A stretch of 64,000 bases of DNA, taken from Pseudomonas sp. GM80. Its GTDB lineage: Bacteria; Pseudomonadota; Gammaproteobacteria; Pseudomonadales; Pseudomonadaceae. The stretch covers positions 1 to 64,000 of the forward strand of contig NZ_AKJD01000080.1 in the NCBI RefSeq assembly GCF_000282515.1, written 5' to 3'. The number at the start of each line of letters is the position of its first letter. Position 1 is the stretch's first letter. The position numbers and the translations under genes are program-made. Below are positions 37,792 through 47,900 of the stretch, one piece after another. The notes below the pieces were generated by a model, which did no database searches, was not told where the DNA came from, and saw nothing but the letters and a program-made list of their open reading frames with translations.

Positions 37792-38354
37792 AACGTCTTT
37801 TCTGGATAATCCTGACTGCTTCACTTTTACTGATTGTGGCATGGCGATTTTGGTCGCCCGCCAACCTTTCAGCCTGTACCTACGAAAACATAGCGCCGGG
37901 TCCGCTGACCGCCGTGGTCCGCAATTATTTTGAGGGCAATAGCCGCATCGACTGGCGGGATATGGACGACCGTTTCGACATACTTTCTACTCCTGAAGGC
38001 CAAAAAATCGCTGGCCAACCAAAGCCGTACACCTGCGAAGCACTGCAGATACTACAAAGCCCGGCGTTCAGTCAGAGTGAAAAAATCTTCACCACTGCGT
38101 TGATGTTCCAGTTGCCGATAGGCCAATACATGGCCTTCATGGATCGCACCCATCAACTCTATGCAGAGGGCAAAATAGATCAGGAGGTCATGAAAGTGGT
38201 AATACGTCCACGCGGAACAGCCATCAATTACTGGTGGCTGCCAGCATGGCGCCAGCGCTTCACTCGCGATGCCGCGAGCGTGCTTGAGGCAAATCTGATC
38301 AAGTATGTGCTATCGGGCCATTACTGGTTCGACTATCCCGGCGCAGGCTTCTGA
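37788..38354 (+). CDS. candidate immunity protein, membrane-anchored
   Basis: A 188-residue protein with an N-terminal transmembrane or uncleaved signal segment (RLFWIILTASLLLIVAW, residues 3-20) and a periplasmic remainder with cysteines at CTYENIAPG and YTCEALQIL that could pair. The gene overlaps the candidate effector by four bases (ATGA), the usual arrangement of effector-immunity pairs. A periplasmic domain fits protection against a cell-wall amidase. No known family recognised; the assignment is from position and topology. Confidence 0.6.
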   Translation: MKRLFWIILTASLLLIVAWRFWSPANLSACTYENIAPGPLTAVVRNYFEGNSRIDWRDMDDRFDILSTPEGQKIAGQPKPYTCEALQILQSPAFSQSEKIFTTALMFQLPIGQYMAFMDRTHQLYAEGKIDQEVMKVVIRPRGTAINYWWLPAWRQRFTRDAASVLEANLIKYVLSGHYWFDYPGAGF

Positions 38355-38463
38355 CTCTACAAGCATGACCTCCAATCTATGTGCCGCCCCGGAATCTGTC
38401 CCGGGCGGTGCTCAGTCATGCCTTGCGCAAAGCGGAACGCACGGGCAAACTCTGCGGACTTTC

Positions 38464-38481
38464 GTTATAAGATTACATAAC
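38464..38481. promoter_or_regulatory. candidate Zur operator
   Basis: GTTAT-AAGATTAC-ATAAC, an A/T-rich inverted repeat 32 bases before the ZrgA-like gene. It resembles Zur boxes in its GTTAT/ATAAC arms. Spacing differs from the strict consensus, so this is tentative. Confidence 0.45.
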
Positions 38482-38512
38482 AAACTCTTCACTTTACTTC
38501 CCGGAGACCGCC

Positions 38513-39112
38513 ATGCGTCGTCTGTTGCTCGCTTTGCCGTTTGCCCTGTTGCCGCTGGCCATCGCCCACGCGGCCGATGAGCATGACCACGATCACGACC
38601 ATGAACACGGCAGCCTCGGCGCGCACGAACACGGCGTTGGCCGTCTGAACGCTGCGCTCGATGGCCAGACTCTGGAACTGGAGCTGGAAAGCCCGGCGAT
38701 GAACCTGGTGGGTTTCGAACACGTCGCCACCAGCGATGCCGACAAGGCCAAGGTCGCCGCCGCCCGTGCGCAGCTGGAAAAACCGCTGACCCTGTTCAGC
38801 CTGCCCGCCGCTGCTGGCTGCAAAGTGGTCAGTCAGGAGCTGGAGAGCCCGCTGTTCGGTGACAAACCGGATGCCGACGATCATGACGCCGATGAAGCGG
38901 ACAAGGACGGTCATGAGCATCACCACGACCACAGCGAAATCCACGCGCATTATCAATTTAACTGCGCGGCACCGGGCGCGTTGAAGACGCTGGACCTGGC
39001 CAACGTGTTCAAGACCTTCCCGGCGACGCAGAAAATTCAGGTACAACTGATCAGCACCAGCGGCCAGCAAGGGACCGAAGTGACGGCCAAGGCTGCTTCA
39101 CTGAAATTCTGA
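38513..39112 (+). CDS. ZrgA-like DUF2796 zinc-binding periplasmic protein
   Basis: A 199-residue exported protein (signal RRLLLALPFALLPLAIAHA) with two histidine/aspartate clusters, DEHDHDHDHEHG near residue 22 and DGHEHHHDHSEIHAH near residue 134, suited to bind zinc. The rest is DUF2796/ZrgA. In P. aeruginosa the collinear genes respond to zinc shortage. It leads an operon with an ABC ATPase, an FtsX-type permease and a DUF3299 protein, and a Zur-like palindrome lies upstream; a role in zinc acquisition is likely. Confidence 0.88.
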   Translation: MRRLLLALPFALLPLAIAHAADEHDHDHDHEHGSLGAHEHGVGRLNAALDGQTLELELESPAMNLVGFEHVATSDADKAKVAAARAQLEKPLTLFSLPAAAGCKVVSQELESPLFGDKPDADDHDADEADKDGHEHHHDHSEIHAHYQFNCAAPGALKTLDLANVFKTFPATQKIQVQLISTSGQQGTEVTAKAASLKF

Positions 39113-39133
39113 TAACACCGGAACATGTATTCC

Positions 39134-39225
39134 AATGTAGGAGCTGCCGCAGGCTGCGATCTTTTGATCTTGCTTTAAGAAGATCAGGAGCAAAAGATCG
39201 CAGCCTTCGGCAGCTCCTGCAGGGG
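39134..39225. repeat. family-A repeat pair (REPIN)
   Basis: Inverted GTAGGAGCTGCCG-type pair between the ZrgA-like gene and the ABC ATPase gene, inside what should be one operon. Confidence 0.85.
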
Positions 39226-39251
39226 CTATGAAAACTCATGAAATTGGTGTC

Positions 39252-39962
39252 ATGACCCAAGCACTCATCGAACTGTCCGACCTGAGCTTTAACTGGCCCG
39301 GTCACCCGCCGTTGCTGGACATCCCGGCGTTTCGCCTGGAAGCCGGCGAAACCCTGTTCCTCAAAGGCCCCAGCGGCAGCGGCAAGACCACCCTGCTCGG
39401 CCTACTCGGCGGTGTGCAGAAACCCGGTCGTGGCAGCATTCGTCTGCTCGGCCAGGAGCTGACCCAACTCTCGGCCGGCGCCCGCGATACCTTTCGCGTC
39501 GATCACACTGGCTACATTTTCCAGCAGTTCAACTTGCTGCCGTTTCTCTCGGTGCGCGAGAACGTTGAGCTGCCGTGTCACTTTTCCAAGCTTCGCGCAC
39601 AACGGGCGAAACAGCGTCACGGCAGCGTCGACCAGGCCGCCGCCACCCTGCTCGCGCACTTGGGTTTGAAGGATGAAAGCATTCTCAGCCGTCGCGCCGA
39701 TTCGCTGTCGATCGGTCAGCAGCAACGGGTCGCCGCCGCACGCGCGTTGATCGGTCAGCCAGAGTTGGTGATCGCTGACGAGCCAACCTCGGCGCTGGAT
39801 TACGACGCACGGGAAAACTTCATTCGCCTGTTGTTCGCCGAATGCCGCGAGGCCGGATCGAGTCTGTTGTTCGTCAGCCACGACCAGAGTCTGGCGCCGC
39901 TGTTCGACCGTCATCTGTCCCTGGCCGAACTCAATCGCGCCGCCACGTCTGCCGAGGTCTGA
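39252..39962 (+). CDS. ABC transporter ATP-binding protein (MacB/LolD-like)
   Basis: A 236-residue ATPase. Walker A is GPSGSGKTT near 39-47, the Q-loop is GYIFQQFNLLPF, the signature LSIGQQQRVAAARAL and Walker B LVIADEPTSALD; the H-loop is FVSHDQ. It belongs to the LolD/MacB-type group that pairs with single four-segment permeases, matching its neighbour. ATG 39252 matches family starts; an ATG at 39228 just after the repeat is possible. Part of the zinc-responsive operon; the cargo is not determined. Confidence 0.9.
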   Translation: MTQALIELSDLSFNWPGHPPLLDIPAFRLEAGETLFLKGPSGSGKTTLLGLLGGVQKPGRGSIRLLGQELTQLSAGARDTFRVDHTGYIFQQFNLLPFLSVRENVELPCHFSKLRAQRAKQRHGSVDQAAATLLAHLGLKDESILSRRADSLSIGQQQRVAAARALIGQPELVIADEPTSALDYDARENFIRLLFAECREAGSSLLFVSHDQSLAPLFDRHLSLAELNRAATSAEV

Positions 39963-39963
39963 G

Positions 39964-41229
39964 ATGTATCTGTTTCGTCTGGCCATGGCCAGCCTGGCCA
40001 ACCGCCGCTTTACCGCCCTCCTCACCGCGTTCGCGATTGCCTTGTCAGTGTGCCTGCTGCTCGCCGTAGAACGGGTGCGCACCGAGGCCAAAGCCAGTTT
40101 CGCCAGCACCATCAGCGGCACCGACCTGATTGTCGGCGCCCGCTCCGGTTCGGTGAACCTGCTGCTGTACTCGGTGTTCCGCATCGGCAACGCCACCAAC
40201 AACATTCGCTGGGACAGCTTCGAACATTTCGCCAACAACCCGAAAGTGAAGTGGGCGATCCCGATGTCCCTCGGCGACTCCCATCGCGGCTACCGGGTGA
40301 TGGGCACCACTGAGGCCTATTTCGAGCATTACCAGTACGGTCGCCAGCAGCATCTGCAACTGGCCGACGGTCGTGCATTTGCCACCGATCCGTTTGAAGT
40401 GGTGCTCGGCGCTGAAGTGGCCGATGCGCTGCATTACAAGCTCGGCGACAAACTGGTGCTGGCCCACGGCGTGGCGGCGATCAGTCTGGTCAAACACGAT
40501 GACAAACCGTTCACCGTGGTCGGCATTCTCAAGCGCACCGGCACCCCGGTCGATCGCACGTTGCACATCAGCCTCGGTGGCATGGAGGCGATTCACATCG
40601 ACTGGCACAACGGCGTGCCGGCCCGAGGCAATGGGCGGATCAGCGCTGATCAGGCGCGCAACATGGACCTGACGCCGCAAGCGATCACCGCGTTCATGCT
40701 CGGTCTCAACAGCAAGATTTCCACCTTTGCCCTGCAACGCGAGATCAATGAATTCCGTGGCGAACCAATGCTGGCGATCCTGCCGGGCGTGGCGTTGCAG
40801 GAGTTGTGGAGCCTGATGAGCACCGCTGAAAAAGCGCTGTTCGTGGTTTCGCTGTTCGTCGTGCTGACCGGTTTGATCGGCATGCTCACAGCGATTCTCA
40901 CCAGCCTCAACGAACGTCGCCGCGAGATGGCGATTCTGCGTTCGGTCGGCGCAAGGCCGTGGCACATCGCGAGTCTGCTGGTGCTGGAAGCGTTTGCTTT
41001 GGCGCTGACCGGCGTCATCGCAGGTCTGGCATTGCTGTACATCGGCATCGCCGCTGCGCAGGGTTACGTGCAAGCCAATTACGGTTTGTTCCTGCCGCTG
41101 GCATGGCCGAGCGAGTATGAATGGACGCTGCTCGGTGGCATTCTGGCGGCCGCGCTGCTGATGGGCAGCGTGCCGGCCTGGCGTGCGTATCGCCAATCCC
41201 TGGCCGATGGCCTGTCGATCCGTTTATGA
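39964..41229 (+). CDS. FtsX/MacB-type ABC permease
   Basis: A 421-residue inner-membrane permease: one N-terminal transmembrane helix (FTALLTAFAIALSVCLLLA), a large periplasmic domain of about 230 residues, and three C-terminal helices (near 285-310, 335-360, 385-405), with the LNERRREMAILRSVGARP coupling helix between them. This is the type VII (MacB/LolCDE) architecture, which works on the periplasmic side rather than moving solute through the membrane. One base separates it from the ATPase gene and ATGA follows. Confidence 0.9.
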   Translation: MYLFRLAMASLANRRFTALLTAFAIALSVCLLLAVERVRTEAKASFASTISGTDLIVGARSGSVNLLLYSVFRIGNATNNIRWDSFEHFANNPKVKWAIPMSLGDSHRGYRVMGTTEAYFEHYQYGRQQHLQLADGRAFATDPFEVVLGAEVADALHYKLGDKLVLAHGVAAISLVKHDDKPFTVVGILKRTGTPVDRTLHISLGGMEAIHIDWHNGVPARGNGRISADQARNMDLTPQAITAFMLGLNSKISTFALQREINEFRGEPMLAILPGVALQELWSLMSTAEKALFVVSLFVVLTGLIGMLTAILTSLNERRREMAILRSVGARPWHIASLLVLEAFALALTGVIAGLALLYIGIAAAQGYVQANYGLFLPLAWPSEYEWTLLGGILAAALLMGSVPAWRAYRQSLADGLSIRL

Positions 41230-41240
41230 GGATGTTCACC

Positions 41241-41759
41241 ATGCCCCGCGCCTTGCTTGCGCTACTGTTGCTGGTCGCCTTGCCCGTGTGGGCCGCGGCG
41301 CCGAAAGACCTGACGTGGTCGGAAATGATCCCGCCGGACGCCGCCCCGGAAGTGCCGAACATGACCCCGCTGCACGACCTGTCGAAGATGGGCGATGCGC
41401 TGTCTGCCGAATCCGCGCCAGCGGCGAAGCAGGACCTGCCGAATGCGCCGGTGGTGCAGTCGCTCGACGGTCAGACTATTCGACTGCCGGGTTACATCGT
41501 GCCGCTGGAGGTCAATGAAGAAGGGCGTACCACGGACTTCTTGCTGGTGCCGTATTTCGGCGCGTGCATTCATGTGCCGCCACCGCCGTCGAACCAGATC
41601 GTGCATGTGAAAAGCGAGTTGGGCGTGAAGCTCGACGAGCTGTATCAGCCGTACTGGATCGAGGGGCCGTTGCAGGTCAAGGCGTCGAGCAGCGAGCTGG
41701 CGGATGCCGGGTATCAGATGGAGGCGGACAAGATTTATGTGTATGAGCTGCCGGAGTAA
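41241..41759 (+). CDS. DUF3299 secreted protein
   Basis: A 172-residue exported protein (signal RALLALLLLVALPVWAAA) of the DUF3299 family: DLTWSEMIPPD after the signal, then GYIVPLEVNEEG, FLLVPYFGACIHVPPPPSNQ, a conserved core with a single cysteine. Function unknown; in Pseudomonas it travels with the MacB-like transporter and ZrgA. I chose ATG 41241, preceded by GAGGAT, over ATG 41226, which overlaps the permease stop; either gives a signal peptide. Confidence 0.85.
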   Translation: MPRALLALLLLVALPVWAAAPKDLTWSEMIPPDAAPEVPNMTPLHDLSKMGDALSAESAPAAKQDLPNAPVVQSLDGQTIRLPGYIVPLEVNEEGRTTDFLLVPYFGACIHVPPPPSNQIVHVKSELGVKLDELYQPYWIEGPLQVKASSSELADAGYQMEADKIYVYELPE

Positions 41760-41770
41760 TCCGGTAGTTC

Positions 41771-41852
41771 AAGATCAAAAGATCGCAGCCTTCGGCAGCT
41801 CCTACAGAGGATCATGTTTCTCTGTAGGAGCTGCCGAAGGCTGCGATCTTTT
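41771..41852. repeat. family-A repeat pair, outward orientation
   Basis: AAGATCGCAGCCTTCGGCAG-type unit, short spacer, and the inverted GTAGGAGCTGCCGAAGGC unit, between the DUF3299 gene and oprG. Confidence 0.9.
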
Positions 41853-41870
41853 GCGGACTTCACTGTTTCA

Positions 41871-41884
41871 TTGAGCTGCGTCAA
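41871..41884 (+). promoter_or_regulatory. candidate Anr/Dnr (FNR-type) box of oprG
   Basis: TTGAG-CTGC-GTCAA has the TTGA-N6-TCAA core. Its centre lies 41.5 bases before a start site predicted from the TACCAT hexamer at 41907-41912, the usual class II activation geometry. Confidence 0.6.
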
Positions 41885-41906
41885 AAGACCGTATCAGTTG
41901 GCTTCG

Positions 41907-41912
41907 TACCAT
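41907..41912 (+). promoter_or_regulatory. candidate -10 box of oprG
   Basis: TACCAT, 38 bases before the oprG start codon and in register with the Anr-type box at 41871-41884. There is no -35 match, as expected for an activator-dependent promoter. Confidence 0.5.
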
Positions 41913-41949
41913 AGGACATCAGAAATTTTTAACGTCCTTTGGAGCCCCC

Positions 41950-42648
41950 ATGAACAAGTCCTTGCTCAGCGCTTCGCTGTTTGCCCTCGCGCTCGCAGCC
42001 CCGCTCGCCCACGCCCACGATGCCGGTGACATCATCGTTCGCGCCGGTGCAATCACCGTCAATCCGAAGGCCGACAGTTCAAGCGTCAAGGTCGATCAGG
42101 GTCCGTTGAGCGGCACCAATCTGGGCGGCAAGGCAACCATGAGCAGCGACACCCAACTGGGTCTGAACTTCGCCTATATGGTCACCAACAACATCGGTAT
42201 CGAGTTGCTGGCTGCCTCGCCGTTCGAACATGACGTGAAGCTCAAGGGCACCGCCCTGCCCGCGGCCAACGGCAAACTCGGCACCCTGAAACACCTGCCG
42301 CCAACCCTCAGCGTTGTCTACTACCCGCTGGATTCGAAGTCGGCCTTTCAGCCGTACGTCGGCGGCGGCATCAACTACACCTGGATCTACGACGAACACG
42401 TCGGCAGCGAAGCGCAGTCGAACGGTTTCAGCAACTTCAAGGCGAAAAATTCCTGGGGTCTGGCCTGGCAGGTCGGTGCTGACTACATGCTGACCGACAA
42501 CATCATGCTCAACGCCCAAGTGCGTTACATCGACATCGATACTCGCGCGACGGTCGAGAACAACGCGGTGGCTCCGGGCACTCGCGCCAAGGTGAATGTT
42601 GATGTCGATCCGTTTGTGTACATGGTGGGTCTGGGCTACAAGTTCTAA
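41950..42648 (+). CDS. oprG: OmpW-family outer-membrane protein OprG
   Basis: A 232-residue eight-stranded outer-membrane barrel; OmpW/OprG proteins let small hydrophobic molecules diffuse. The signal peptide (SLLSASLFALALAAPLAHA) precedes HDAGDIIVRAGAITVNP, the classical OmpW start; later landmarks are GIELLAASPFEHDV, LPPTLSVVYYP and the C-terminal VYMVGLGYKF ending in Phe for barrel assembly. TTTGGAG serves as ribosome binding site. The next-gene order (epimerase, RmlD-like) matches P. aeruginosa oprG. An Anr-type box suggests induction under low oxygen. Confidence 0.92.
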   Translation: MNKSLLSASLFALALAAPLAHAHDAGDIIVRAGAITVNPKADSSSVKVDQGPLSGTNLGGKATMSSDTQLGLNFAYMVTNNIGIELLAASPFEHDVKLKGTALPAANGKLGTLKHLPPTLSVVYYPLDSKSAFQPYVGGGINYTWIYDEHVGSEAQSNGFSNFKAKNSWGLAWQVGADYMLTDNIMLNAQVRYIDIDTRATVENNAVAPGTRAKVNVDVDPFVYMVGLGYKF

Positions 42649-42715
42649 GCTGATTTTTACTGAACGTTCACGTGGTGGTGGATGAGGCTTGGTGGTGGGC
42701 AGACTTGAATCTGAG

Positions 42716-42775
42716 GCAACTGCTGAGCAGTTGATCGGGGCGGTGCGACGATTCGTCAAATCCCCTCGCCACAAC
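42716..42775. repeat. degenerate family-C repeat remnant
   Basis: CAACTGCTGAGCAGTTG stem and the tail AAATCCCCTCGCCACAA resemble the right half of the family-C pairs. The left half is not visible. Confidence 0.5.
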
Positions 42776-42798
42776 GGAGAGCAGTAAATTCCGGCCGT

Positions 42799-42830
42799 GA
42801 AAAAGGCGCCTGTCAAAAGGCGCCTTTTTC
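42799..42830. terminator. bidirectional rho-independent terminator
   Basis: GAAAAAGGCGCC and its perfect complement GGCGCCTTTTTC around an eight-base loop, between the convergent oprG and epimerase genes; A and T tracts suit both directions. Confidence 0.9.
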
Positions 42831-42845
42831 ATGTCTGCGAAACGC

Positions 42846-43767
<922 letters not shown>

Positions 43768-43775
<8 letters not shown>

Positions 43776-44652
43776 GACGATAAAACCTATCCAGTAAAGC
43801 CGGGAGCGCGGCACGCCAGGCGCGCGGCTTGATCCCGAAAGTGTGCAGAATTTTCTTGCAGGCCAGCACCGCGTGTTGCGGTTCCTCGGCAGCGTCCGGA
43901 CGCGCGGCGTGAGCCTGGGCGGTCGGCGCTTCGATGGCCAGGGCGTGCAGGCTGCGCGCTTCGGTCAGAATCGCCTGACCCAGCGCCAGCGGCGTGGTCG
44001 CCTCGTGGCCGGCGTAGTGATAAGTGCCCCACAGCGGCGCGGCGCAATCGAGTTGCTTGAGCACCGAAATGATCACCCGGGCAGCGTCGTCGACCGGGGT
44101 CGGATTGCCACGGCGGTCATCGGCCAGCAGCAATTCTTCAGGTTGCTCGGCGCGGGCGAGAAAACGCCCGAGGGTGCCGTCGGCGCTGTCATCGAGCAGC
44201 CAGCCAAAACGCAGCAACACATGCTGCGGGCAGGTGGCGCGAACGCTCTGCTCAATGCGCCACAGCGCCTGACCGCGCAGGCCCAATGGCACCGGTTCGT
44301 CTTTTTCGCTGTAGGCGGTAGCACGCGAGCCATCGAACACTCGATAGCTGGAGGGCTGCACGAGAACGATGTTGTGATGCTGGCACAGTTCGGCCAGACG
44401 CTCGATCGCGCGCTCCTGCCCGGCCATCCGGGTTTCGCTGACGGCCTCGGCCTGGAACCAGTCAAAATAGTAGGCGAGGTTGATCAACGCATCGGGACGG
44501 GTGTCGTCGAGCAATTGGGTCAGGCTCGCGGCATCCCAGCCATTTTCGGGCGGGCGGGGGGCGAGGAAACCGATGTCTTCCTCTGCACCGAGGCGAATCA
44601 GCGCCTGCCCAAGGGCATTTCCGCCGCCCAGTAACATAAGGCGCATTCGCAT
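43768..44652 (-). CDS. RmlD-like sugar-nucleotide reductase homologue, catalytic residues lost
   Basis: A 294-residue protein with an N-terminal Rossmann stretch (RLMLLGGGNALGQALIRLGAE) and the RmlD-like LTQLLDDTRPDALINLAYY pattern. Where RmlD has Tyr-x-x-x-Lys, this protein reads LRGQALWRIEQSV, without the Tyr or Lys, so it is probably not an active reductase of the known type; it might bind a nucleotide sugar or assist the epimerase. Two in-frame ATGs (44652, 44646) are possible starts. First gene of the pair with the epimerase. Confidence 0.8.
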
Positions 44653-44976
44653 AGAGTCAGCAGGCCCAGTCTGGTTGGAACGATGGCTTTAGCGACAGAT
44701 CTTGTGGAAGCGTCGCCGATAATTGCCGGAATCGTTGCATTTTGCGGGTTTAGTGCGCAACCGTCATCCGTAAAGTGTACATCCCCGGGATTTGTGTCAT
44801 GGCCACTGGCCCCATCGCTGGCAAGCCAGCTCCCACAGGGTCCAGTGCTGACCACAAATTCTGTGAACTCCCGCAATCCTTGTGGGAGCTGGCTTGCCAG
44901 CGATGAGGCCCTGGCAGACGCTGAAGATCCTGAGCGGTACTTGCATCTTCCCCCCTGCGACCGCATAACTTAAGCC
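44653..44976. other. divergent intergenic region between RmlD-like gene and lhr
   Basis: About 320 bases. The left half (44653-44800) is unique sequence that must hold the promoter of the minus-strand pair, though no strong hexamers stand out. The right half is a family-B repeat pair and a short leader for lhr. Confidence 0.6.
44811..44909. repeat. family-B repeat pair (REPIN)
   Basis: CATCGCTGGCAAGCCAGCTC-type unit and the inverted TGTGGGAGCTGGCTTGCCAG unit, about 50 bases apart. Confidence 0.9.
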
Positions 44977-47900
44977 ATGAATCTGCCCCTCCCCGCCGAC
45001 AGCGCTCTGGCAGGCTTTCACCCTGCCGTCAGCGCCTGGTTCCGCAAGACCTTCCCGACGGTCACCGCCGCCCAGGCCCGCGCCTGGCCGTTGATCCGTC
45101 AGCGCCGCTCGACTTTGATCGCCGCGCCCACCGGCTCGGGCAAAACCCTCACAGCCTTTCTCGCCGTGCTCGACGACCTCGTCCACCGTGGCCTGGAAAA
45201 CCCCGACGGTTTGCCCGACGAAACGCTCGTCGTGTATGTCTCGCCGCTCAAAGCCCTGTCCAACGACATTCGCATCAACCTGCAAAACCCATTGGCGGGG
45301 ATCACCGAACAGCTGCGGCAGATGAACCTGCCGGAAGTCCACATCACCACCGCCGTGCGCACCGGCGACACCCCGCAAAAAGAACGCGCCGCCATGCACA
45401 AGACCGCGCCGCACATTCTGGTGACCACGCCGGAGTCGCTCTACGTGCTGCTCGGCTCGGAATCCGGACGAAAAATGCTCGGCACCACGCGCACGGTGAT
45501 CATCGATGAAATCCACGCCATGGCCGCCGGCAAACGCGGCAGTCACCTGGCCTTGAGCCTTGAGCGCCTGCAAGCGCTGTGCGCCGAACCGCTGACGCGC
45601 ATCGGCCTCTCCGCCACCCAGAAACCGGTCGAAGCCGTAGCGCAATTCCTCGTCGGCCATGATCGCCCCTGCGAAATCATCGACATCGGCCACGCCCGCC
45701 CACGGGATCTGGGTATCGAAGTTCCGCCCGTGCCGTTGTCGGCCGTCATGGCCAATGACGTCTGGGAACTGGTCTACGACCGCCTCGCCGAACTGGCCCG
45801 CGAGCACCGCACCACGCTGATTTTCGTCAACACCCGACGCCTGGCCGAACGCCTGAGCCGACACCTCAGCGAACGCCTCGGCAAGCACGCAGTGGCGGCG
45901 CACCACGGCAGCCTGGCCAAGGAGTTTCGCCTCGACGCCGAACAACGCCTCAAGCGTGGCAAATTGCAGGTGCTGATCGCCACCGCTTCGCTTGAACTGG
46001 GCATCGATATCGGCGAAGTCGATCTGGTCTGTCAGATCGCTTCACCGCGCTCCATCGCCGGGTTTCTGCAAAGAGTCGGCCGTTCCGGACACCAGGTCGG
46101 CGGCACGCCCAAGGGCCGTTTGTTCGCCACCACCCGCGATGACTTGATTGAATGCGCCGCCCTGCTCGACTGCGTGCGCCGTGGCGAACTCGATACCCTG
46201 CACATCCCCGTCGCGCCGCTGGATGTTTTGGCGCAGCAGATCATCGCCGAGGTCAGCTGTCAGGAATGGTCAGAAGACGCCTTGCTGGCGATGTTCCGCC
46301 AAGCCTCGCCCTATCGCGATCTCGACGAAAAACACTATCAGGCCCTGCTGAGCATGCTCGCCGAAGGCTACAACGGTCGTCAGGGCATCCGCAGCGCCTA
46401 CCTGCACCGCGACGCCGTCAGCCGCACCTTGCGTGGCCGCCGTGGTGCGAAACTCGCTGCCGTGACCAGCGGCGGCACCATCCCCGACAACGCCGATTAC
46501 AGCGTGATGCTCGAGCCTCAGGGCCTGAACATCGGCAGCGTCAACGAAGACTTCGCGGTGGAAAGCATTGCCGGCGATGTGTTCCAGCTCGGCAATACCT
46601 CCTACCGCATCCTTCGTGTGGAAACCGGCAAAGTGCGGGTCGAGGACGCCCACGGCCAGCCACCGACCATACCGTTCTGGCTCGGCGAAGCACCGGGGCG
46701 CAGCGATGAATTGTCGTTCGCCGTGGCGCGCCTGCAAGCGCAGCTCGACGCGTTGCTTGGCGCCAGCCCCGGCGACCTGCAACCGGCGCTTGACTGGCTG
46801 ACGCAAACTCTCGGCCTCAACCGCGCCAGCGCCGAACAACTGGTCGAATACCTCGCCCGCGCCCGGCAAACCCTCGGCGCCCTGCCCTCGCAGGACACGC
46901 TGTTGATGGAGCGATTTTTCGACGAGTCCGGCGGCACGCAACTGATCATCCATTCGCCGTTCGGCAGCCGCATCAACCGCGCCTGGGGTTTGGCCCTGCG
47001 CAAGCGTTTCTGCCGCACCTTCAACTTCGAATTGCAGGCGGCCGCCAGCGAAGATGCGATCGTGCTGTCGCTGTCCACCAGCCACAGCTTTGAACTGGAT
47101 GAGATCTGGCGCTACCTGCACAGCAACAACGCCGAGCACACGCTGATTCAAGCGGTGCTCGATGCGCCGCTGTTCGGCGTGCGCTGGCGCTGGAATGCCG
47201 GCGTGGCGCTGGCATTGCCGCGTTTTACCGGCGGGCGCAAAGTCGCGCCGCAGTTGCAGCGGATGAAAAGCGAAGACCTGATTGCCAGCGTGTTTCCCGA
47301 TCAGATTGCCTGCCTGGAAAATCTAGCTGGCGAACGCGAAATTCCTGAGCATCCGTTGATCGAGCAAACCCTCGACGACTGCCTGCACGAGGCGATGGAC
47401 TGCGAAGGCTGGCTCAATCTGCTGCGACGCATGGAGCGTGGCGAGGTGCGTTTGATCAGCCGCGATTTGCCGGCGCCCTCACCGCTCGCGGCGGAAATTC
47501 TCAGTGCTCGGCCTTACACCTTTCTTGACGACGCGCCGTTGGAAGAACGTCGCACCCAAGCGGTGATCAACCGGCGCTGGAGCGATCCGCAATCGACCGA
47601 CGATCTCGGTGCGCTGGATGCGGACGCGATTAACGCTGTACGCGAAGAAGCCTGGCCGTCGCCAAACGCTGTCGATGAAATGCACGAGGCGTTGATGAGT
47701 CTGGCGTGTATCAGCGAGGCTGAAGTGCGAGCGAACGAAGGCTGGCGTGGATGGCTGGACACGTTGGCCGGCAGCGGTCGCGCCTGCCGATTGCAGGTCG
47801 ATCCCGAACATTGTTTATGGCTGGCCCGCGAACGCCTGAGCTGCCTGCAAGCGCTTTATCCACAGGCCAAAGTACAACCTGAGCTGGAGGCGTTGCCGGG

